From contig NC_016526.1 in assembly GCF_000236905.1 (NCBI RefSeq), positions 434,001-498,000 of the forward strand: a DNA stretch of 64,000 nucleotides. Direction: 5' to 3'. The translations under genes were made by a program, and so were the position numbers. Below, piece after piece: positions 59,879 through 64,000 of this stretch. A model generated the notes under the pieces. That model was not told the origin of the DNA. It searched no databases and worked only from the letters and a program-made list of their open reading frames with translations. The first letter of the stretch is position 1; each line of letters opens with the position of its first letter. The DNA is from Tetrapisispora phaffii CBS 4417. Taxonomy: Eukaryota > Ascomycota > Saccharomycetes > Saccharomycetales > Saccharomycetaceae.

Positions 59879-62800
59879 CTACCAGTCATCATCATCATCA
59901 GCATCATCTTGCTCTACATCGCTCTCTACTCTCATTTTGTTTGCTCGAGCAGCTAATGCAGAAGCTAAACCAGTGCTGAAATTAGCTTGGGTAGCAGCGG
60001 CTGGTTCAACTGTAGATGCAGTTTCTGAGATTGTTACAGGTTGTGACACAACTGTACTAGCGGCTGGTGGTGCTGGTGTAGAAGAGCCTGTATAAGCTAT
60101 AATATAATTAGTTGGCACCCAACCTTCTTTTGCACCATCTAAGGTTTTGGCTAATGACCACCCACTTGCTTCTTGCTTTGAAATAAATACCACGTCTCCT
60201 TTCTTTAATGGAAGCTCAGATGGATTACCAGATCCAGGGAAGTCATATGCAGCTTCAAATTTCGGTACAGATGATTGCACTGGTGGAGGAGGTGGAGGAG
60301 GTGGAGGTATGTTATTTAGTTGAGTCTGCTGTGTTTGCACTGGAACTTGTTGTGCAACTGGTTTGTTTTGAACTGGCTTCTTTGAGCCAGGCGGAGGAGG
60401 AGCAGGTTTTTTGGAAGTTCTAGAAACAGGAGCTGATGGTTTGCTAGACGATTTGTGATGACTAGGACGTGCGGCAGCAGGTACGCTTTGCTGGATGCCA
60501 GAACTTTTTTTGCCTCTAGGCTTCTTTTTCTGTTTAGAGTTAGCTGGATTACCACGACGGACATAAATTTTTCTGGACTTATAATTATCACCATACTTTG
60601 GTGCAGCTTCGGTAATTTCACATTTAACTCTTCTGATTTTACCAGGCTTCTTTTGATATTCAATTGTTGGACCAATTTTTATCTGAATTTTGCTGTTCAA
60701 TTTCTTTAAATGAGTTATCAGCTCAGTCTTAAAAAAGGTATTAATTAATAGGTCTGGTTGATTCGATTTTGCAAGATTAATAGCCATCCAGTCATCTTGT
60801 AAGTTGGTTAAACCAACACTAACTATATGGTCAACAGGTATGTTGTACTCTAATGAATATTGCATTGCATTCTGCACATTTGTTTGTGCAATAACATAAA
60901 ATGTTTTTGCCGTTAGAATAAAAACCTTTTTAACCCTGACGGATGACCTACCAAATTTACTTTGTAGACAATGACCTTTAATGGAAAATATTACACTATC
61001 TTTTATCCCAGCTTGTCTCTTAATATAAGCTCCCCTTGCTTTACTATCGTTACATAACAGGTAATCACCCATGAAAGCTCTATAGCCGATCAAAGACATG
61101 GATCTTCTCTCTTTCCTGCCTCCTAACAATTCAGTACCTTTATCACGTAATTTCTCATACTTGTTACCACCTTTTCTCTCTCTAATAACTCTTTGAATTT
61201 TAACAGCCGAATCTATTCTTCTTTGTAAGAATCTTCTCCATGCACGTTGAATTCTGGCTGCCATGTTATACCAGTACCTATCTCTCATGTGCTCCAAAGC
61301 AAATAATGTTTCAGGGGTTTTGATAAAAACTTGTGAAACACCAATTTGGTACTCCTTTTCTGGAATAGATGCATCTTTCAAAATCCACTTAACAGCATCA
61401 ATTGTTTCACCCTGCCATGTGTAGTCACCAGCATAAGAACACTGTGGGGATAATAAATAGAATCTCTCAACAAATTTATCAAATACTTGTCTGTATGCAA
61501 AACCTGCTCTTCTAATGCGAACATTCTCTTGTAAACCTAAATATTTCACTTGATGTAAGACTTGACTATCATCGTAATCCTCCGGTAATTTGGTTTGATT
61601 CGGTTTGATGGTTCTGATATATGATGGTTGTGCTTTTGATAGAGTTTCAACTAGATCGTTAGCACTTTTAATAATCTTATCACCTGCAGTTGGTGCTTTT
61701 CTCTTGTTCTCAGTATTGACTTGTTCAGGGAATAATGATTTTAAGAAACCATTTTGAGTGGTGCCAATCAGTTCGGCTAAATCCTTTTGTAATTGATCCT
61801 TATTTTTATCAGTAATACCATTGACATCGTATGTGACATCACCAGCATAATGTTTAATGACAAATTTATTTGATCTCAATTCAAAATGAGGATTAGATGA
61901 GAATAGATTTAAACGCTGTGAAAATGCTTGATCGGCTGCATTAGAATCAGCATGGGCAGTGGCAACAGAATCATTCATTGCAGCAAAGATACCAGGTGGT
62001 CGTCTACCTTCAATTAATTCACACACAACCTTGTTATCAAAGAACTTGATTGGAGTCCACTGAATTTGTTCCTTTTCATAAGTTTCTTGTTCGGATTTCA
62101 ATGTTAATTGAATAAAAATTTGTTGCAACTTTTCATTAACGTAGTTGATACAAATTTGTTCAAATGAATTATGTTCAAAAATTTCAAAACCGTAAATATC
62201 CAAAATACCAATTGATTTATCAGCACCAGGGTATGCTTGTAAGGAGACGTTGACTCTTTCAACAATCCAATCGAATAGATTGTTATAAATAGCTTTAGCC
62301 AAAGCATCTTTTGCGGCGTTGGCTTGGACAATATTTAGAGGAACATGGTAGACAGAGCCTCTTCTCATACCATGACTAGTTTCCATGGTTCTTTCTACCA
62401 GGCCCTTAATTAAGATACTGGCATCAATTTGTAATAAGTATGCAACAAAATCAGTGACAGACGTGTCTCTAACTTGAGCATTTCCTTCTTCATTTTCTAC
62501 AAAAGAGATATTACCAATCCATAAAATAGATGCTAACATTCTAAATATTTGATCTTGTTCATCTTGTGAAAGACCAATAATTTGCATGGCTTTTATTGTG
62601 TCTGCAAAATCTTTAATATCATCAATTGTGTCAACAGAAGTACACCCTGCTGCAGAAGTGTAGACGTATTGTTCTGGTTTCTGCACACCAAACGTTTGTC
62701 TATAGTTCTCAGAGGCACCTTTTGTAAATTGATAGAAGATGTGGAAATTTCTTTCATTCTTGATTTGACTGACAACTCTTTGTTTTTCTAACAAATAATT

Positions 62801-63424
62801 GGTAATGTTACCAGCACAAGGTTCATATTGTGCATTGAATTTAATTTCTAGATATTTACCATGTCTAGAGGAATTGTTATTTCTTAATGTCTTAGCACAA
62901 CCAAAGGATTCTAACAGCGGATTGGTAGCTAAAACCATATCTTTAATTTTACTAATAGATTCTGAGTTGGTATCTGACGCAGCGGCGATATATTGCATGA
63001 TCCTTTTAGCTGCTTCCGTCTTACCAGCACCAGATTCACCAGAAATGATGACACATTGGCTCTCATTGTATGCTTTCAAATTGTAGTACATAGACTCGGC
63101 AATTGCATAAACATGTGGAGGAACTTCTAATCTATTTTTACCTTTATAAGATTGCAAAACAGCATCAGTATATATACCTAAATCTCTAAATGGATTAACA
63201 CTGATCAACACATGACCAATGTATGTATAAATGATGCCATTTAAAAATCTTTTTTTTAAATTCTCATTAATTGATTCATCTGAAATCTTAGTCAATAAGG
63301 TCAAATCAGAGACACCAACTTCTTTCTTCTTTCCAACATCAAAGGTAGCCTTTTTGATCTTTGCAGACCTTTTCTCTGGTTCTTGAGCACTCTTATTACG
63401 AGCACCCCTTTTAATGATAGCCAT
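59879..63424 (-). CDS. MYO5: Class I myosin (Myo3/Myo5)
   Basis: An 1181-residue type I myosin. Motor domain (about 35-720): P-loop GESGAGKT near 125-132, and a TEDS-site Ser357 in RRGSVYH, the same number as the Pak-phosphorylated Ser of S. cerevisiae Myo5. An IQ neck (about 720-765), a TH1 lipid-binding region (about 770-960), a Pro-rich/TH2 stretch with nine consecutive prolines near 1060, an SH3 domain (about 1075-1130, [22 protein letters not shown]) and a C-terminal acidic Arp2/3-activating end DDADDDDDW follow in order. It powers endocytic internalisation at actin patches. HFD1 next door fits MYO5; OCT1 and FOL3 are shared with the MYO3 track, so the choice of ohnolog is positional. 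Confidence 0.96.
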   Translation of the reverse strand: MAIIKRGARNKSAQEPEKRSAKIKKATFDVGKKKEVGVSDLTLLTKISDESINENLKKRFLNGIIYTYIGHVLISVNPFRDLGIYTDAVLQSYKGKNRLEVPPHVYAIAESMYYNLKAYNESQCVIISGESGAGKTEAAKRIMQYIAAASDTNSESISKIKDMVLATNPLLESFGCAKTLRNNNSSRHGKYLEIKFNAQYEPCAGNITNYLLEKQRVVSQIKNERNFHIFYQFTKGASENYRQTFGVQKPEQYVYTSAAGCTSVDTIDDIKDFADTIKAMQIIGLSQDEQDQIFRMLASILWIGNISFVENEEGNAQVRDTSVTDFVAYLLQIDASILIKGLVERTMETSHGMRRGSVYHVPLNIVQANAAKDALAKAIYNNLFDWIVERVNVSLQAYPGADKSIGILDIYGFEIFEHNSFEQICINYVNEKLQQIFIQLTLKSEQETYEKEQIQWTPIKFFDNKVVCELIEGRRPPGIFAAMNDSVATAHADSNAADQAFSQRLNLFSSNPHFELRSNKFVIKHYAGDVTYDVNGITDKNKDQLQKDLAELIGTTQNGFLKSLFPEQVNTENKRKAPTAGDKIIKSANDLVETLSKAQPSYIRTIKPNQTKLPEDYDDSQVLHQVKYLGLQENVRIRRAGFAYRQVFDKFVERFYLLSPQCSYAGDYTWQGETIDAVKWILKDASIPEKEYQIGVSQVFIKTPETLFALEHMRDRYWYNMAARIQRAWRRFLQRRIDSAVKIQRVIRERKGGNKYEKLRDKGTELLGGRKERRSMSLIGYRAFMGDYLLCNDSKARGAYIKRQAGIKDSVIFSIKGHCLQSKFGRSSVRVKKVFILTAKTFYVIAQTNVQNAMQYSLEYNIPVDHIVSVGLTNLQDDWMAINLAKSNQPDLLINTFFKTELITHLKKLNSKIQIKIGPTIEYQKKPGKIRRVKCEITEAAPKYGDNYKSRKIYVRRGNPANSKQKKKPRGKKSSGIQQSVPAAARPSHHKSSSKPSAPVSRTSKKPAPPPPGSKKPVQNKPVAQQVPVQTQQTQLNNIPPPPPPPPPVQSSVPKFEAAYDFPGSGNPSELPLKKGDVVFISKQEASGWSLAKTLDGAKEGWVPTNYIIAYTGSSTPAPPAASTVVSQPVTISETASTVEPAAATQANFSTGLASALAARANKMRVESDVEQDDADDDDDW

Positions 63425-64000
63425 TGTTGTCTTATACTAGAACAGCTATTCAGTTTGGATTCCTATTTCCAATAATACTAATGTCGATTACACAGCTGAC
63501 AAGGTTTAATTAATCTAAGTTTAATTTTTTAGGTAAAACGAATATATCCTAATTACTAGTTGTTAAAATAACTTATATTATTTATATATATATAATATCA
63601 ATCAATTAGTATATCACACGGTGTGAAGTAAACGTTTAATTGATTGTATTAATCCAATAATTGAGAAACTTTCTTCTAATTTTATTTCCTTGAGATTTTA
63701 TTTTTCTCATTCGCTATATAAGCCTTGTATCAAATAGCAAGTAATGTTAAAATAACTCGAACGGGAATATTACGAATTTTAAACGGCCCCTATAAAAGTT
63801 AATTAGTAAGAGATGTCTCAGTTACTTGTCGCATATAATGATAAGAGACAATGGATATTGTATAGATTGATAGATAGATTTGAATATCATACATGAACCT
63901 ATCTATATTATACAGTATTGTATGTTGGAATATTGTGTTAGATATCTTGATCAAGTTCTTTGCAAGTAAGCAACTAACTGACTTTCAATCTGAACATCTA
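63425..64000. other. Upstream region of the myosin gene
   Basis: AT-rich. A GGCCCCTATAAAAG string (about 63784-63797) holds a stress-element-like CCCCT and a TATA box pointing to the right. Only a 27-codon frame follows it before the window ends, so no gene is called. Confidence 0.5.

Noticed and set aside
1..64000. Transposons, LTRs or integrated viral DNA
   Set aside because: No reverse transcriptase, integrase, transposase or capsid motifs, and no long terminal repeats were seen.

Overview
This window is nuclear DNA from a budding yeast of the family Saccharomycetaceae. It is AT-rich, and the genes are compact, mostly intronless and closely related to Saccharomyces cerevisiae genes. The two introns recognised carry GTATGT donors and TACTAAC branch points. 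Gene order mixes two ohnologous S. cerevisiae tracks (YMR109-YMR138 with YKL129-YKL140 and YLR025-YLR039), and only one copy of most pairs is kept. That pattern points to a post-whole-genome-duplication species outside Saccharomyces, of the Vanderwaltozyma, Tetrapisispora, Kazachstania or Naumovozyma kind. The species itself cannot be named from the sequence.

Layout: (a) 1-16.5 kb follows YMR138-YMR132 in reverse: an unidentified partial gene, CIN4, GAT2, a 4.7-kb gene-poor gap, GID8, ERG29, two inserted GPI-type cell-wall protein genes (one TIR/DAN-like), REC114 with a 3'-terminal intron, and JLP2. (b) 16.9-23 kb follows YLR039-YLR035: RIC1, COX12 and a decayed MutL-like gene where MLH2 is expected. 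(c) 23.2-26.3 kb follows YKL137-YKL140: CMC1, MRPL31, TGL1. (d) 27.4-48.6 kb interleaves both tracks: SNF7, SED5, ASI1, ADE16/17, NCW1-like, PKR1, EPO1-like, STO1, RAD5, SMF3. (e) 50.4-64 kb holds ASC1, with an intron hosting the snR24/U24 box C/D snoRNA, then OCT1, FOL3, an unidentified basic protein, HFD1 and a class I myosin.

Functions are mostly housekeeping: mitochondrial biogenesis (COX12, CMC1, MRPL31, OCT1), endomembrane traffic (RIC1, SNF7, SED5, MYO3/5), ER and inner-nuclear-membrane proteins (PKR1, ASI1, EPO1-like), purine and folate synthesis (ADE16/17 and FOL3, linked through the 10-formyl-THF cofactor), DNA repair and meiosis (RAD5, REC114), and RNA and translation (STO1, ASC1, snR24). 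No transposon, tRNA gene, centromere or CRISPR was recognised.

Most notable observations: a one-base frameshift that removes the conserved C-terminus of STO1; the ATPase-dead MLH2 relic; the REC114 terminal intron, a URS1 site upstream of it, and the snoRNA-bearing ASC1 intron; Puf3-type elements behind mitochondrial genes; and a GC-richer, hairpin-forming island beside ADE16/17. No clearly new biological system was found. Several upstream in-frame extensions begin with TTG or GTG, and for those genes the ATG start is given here.
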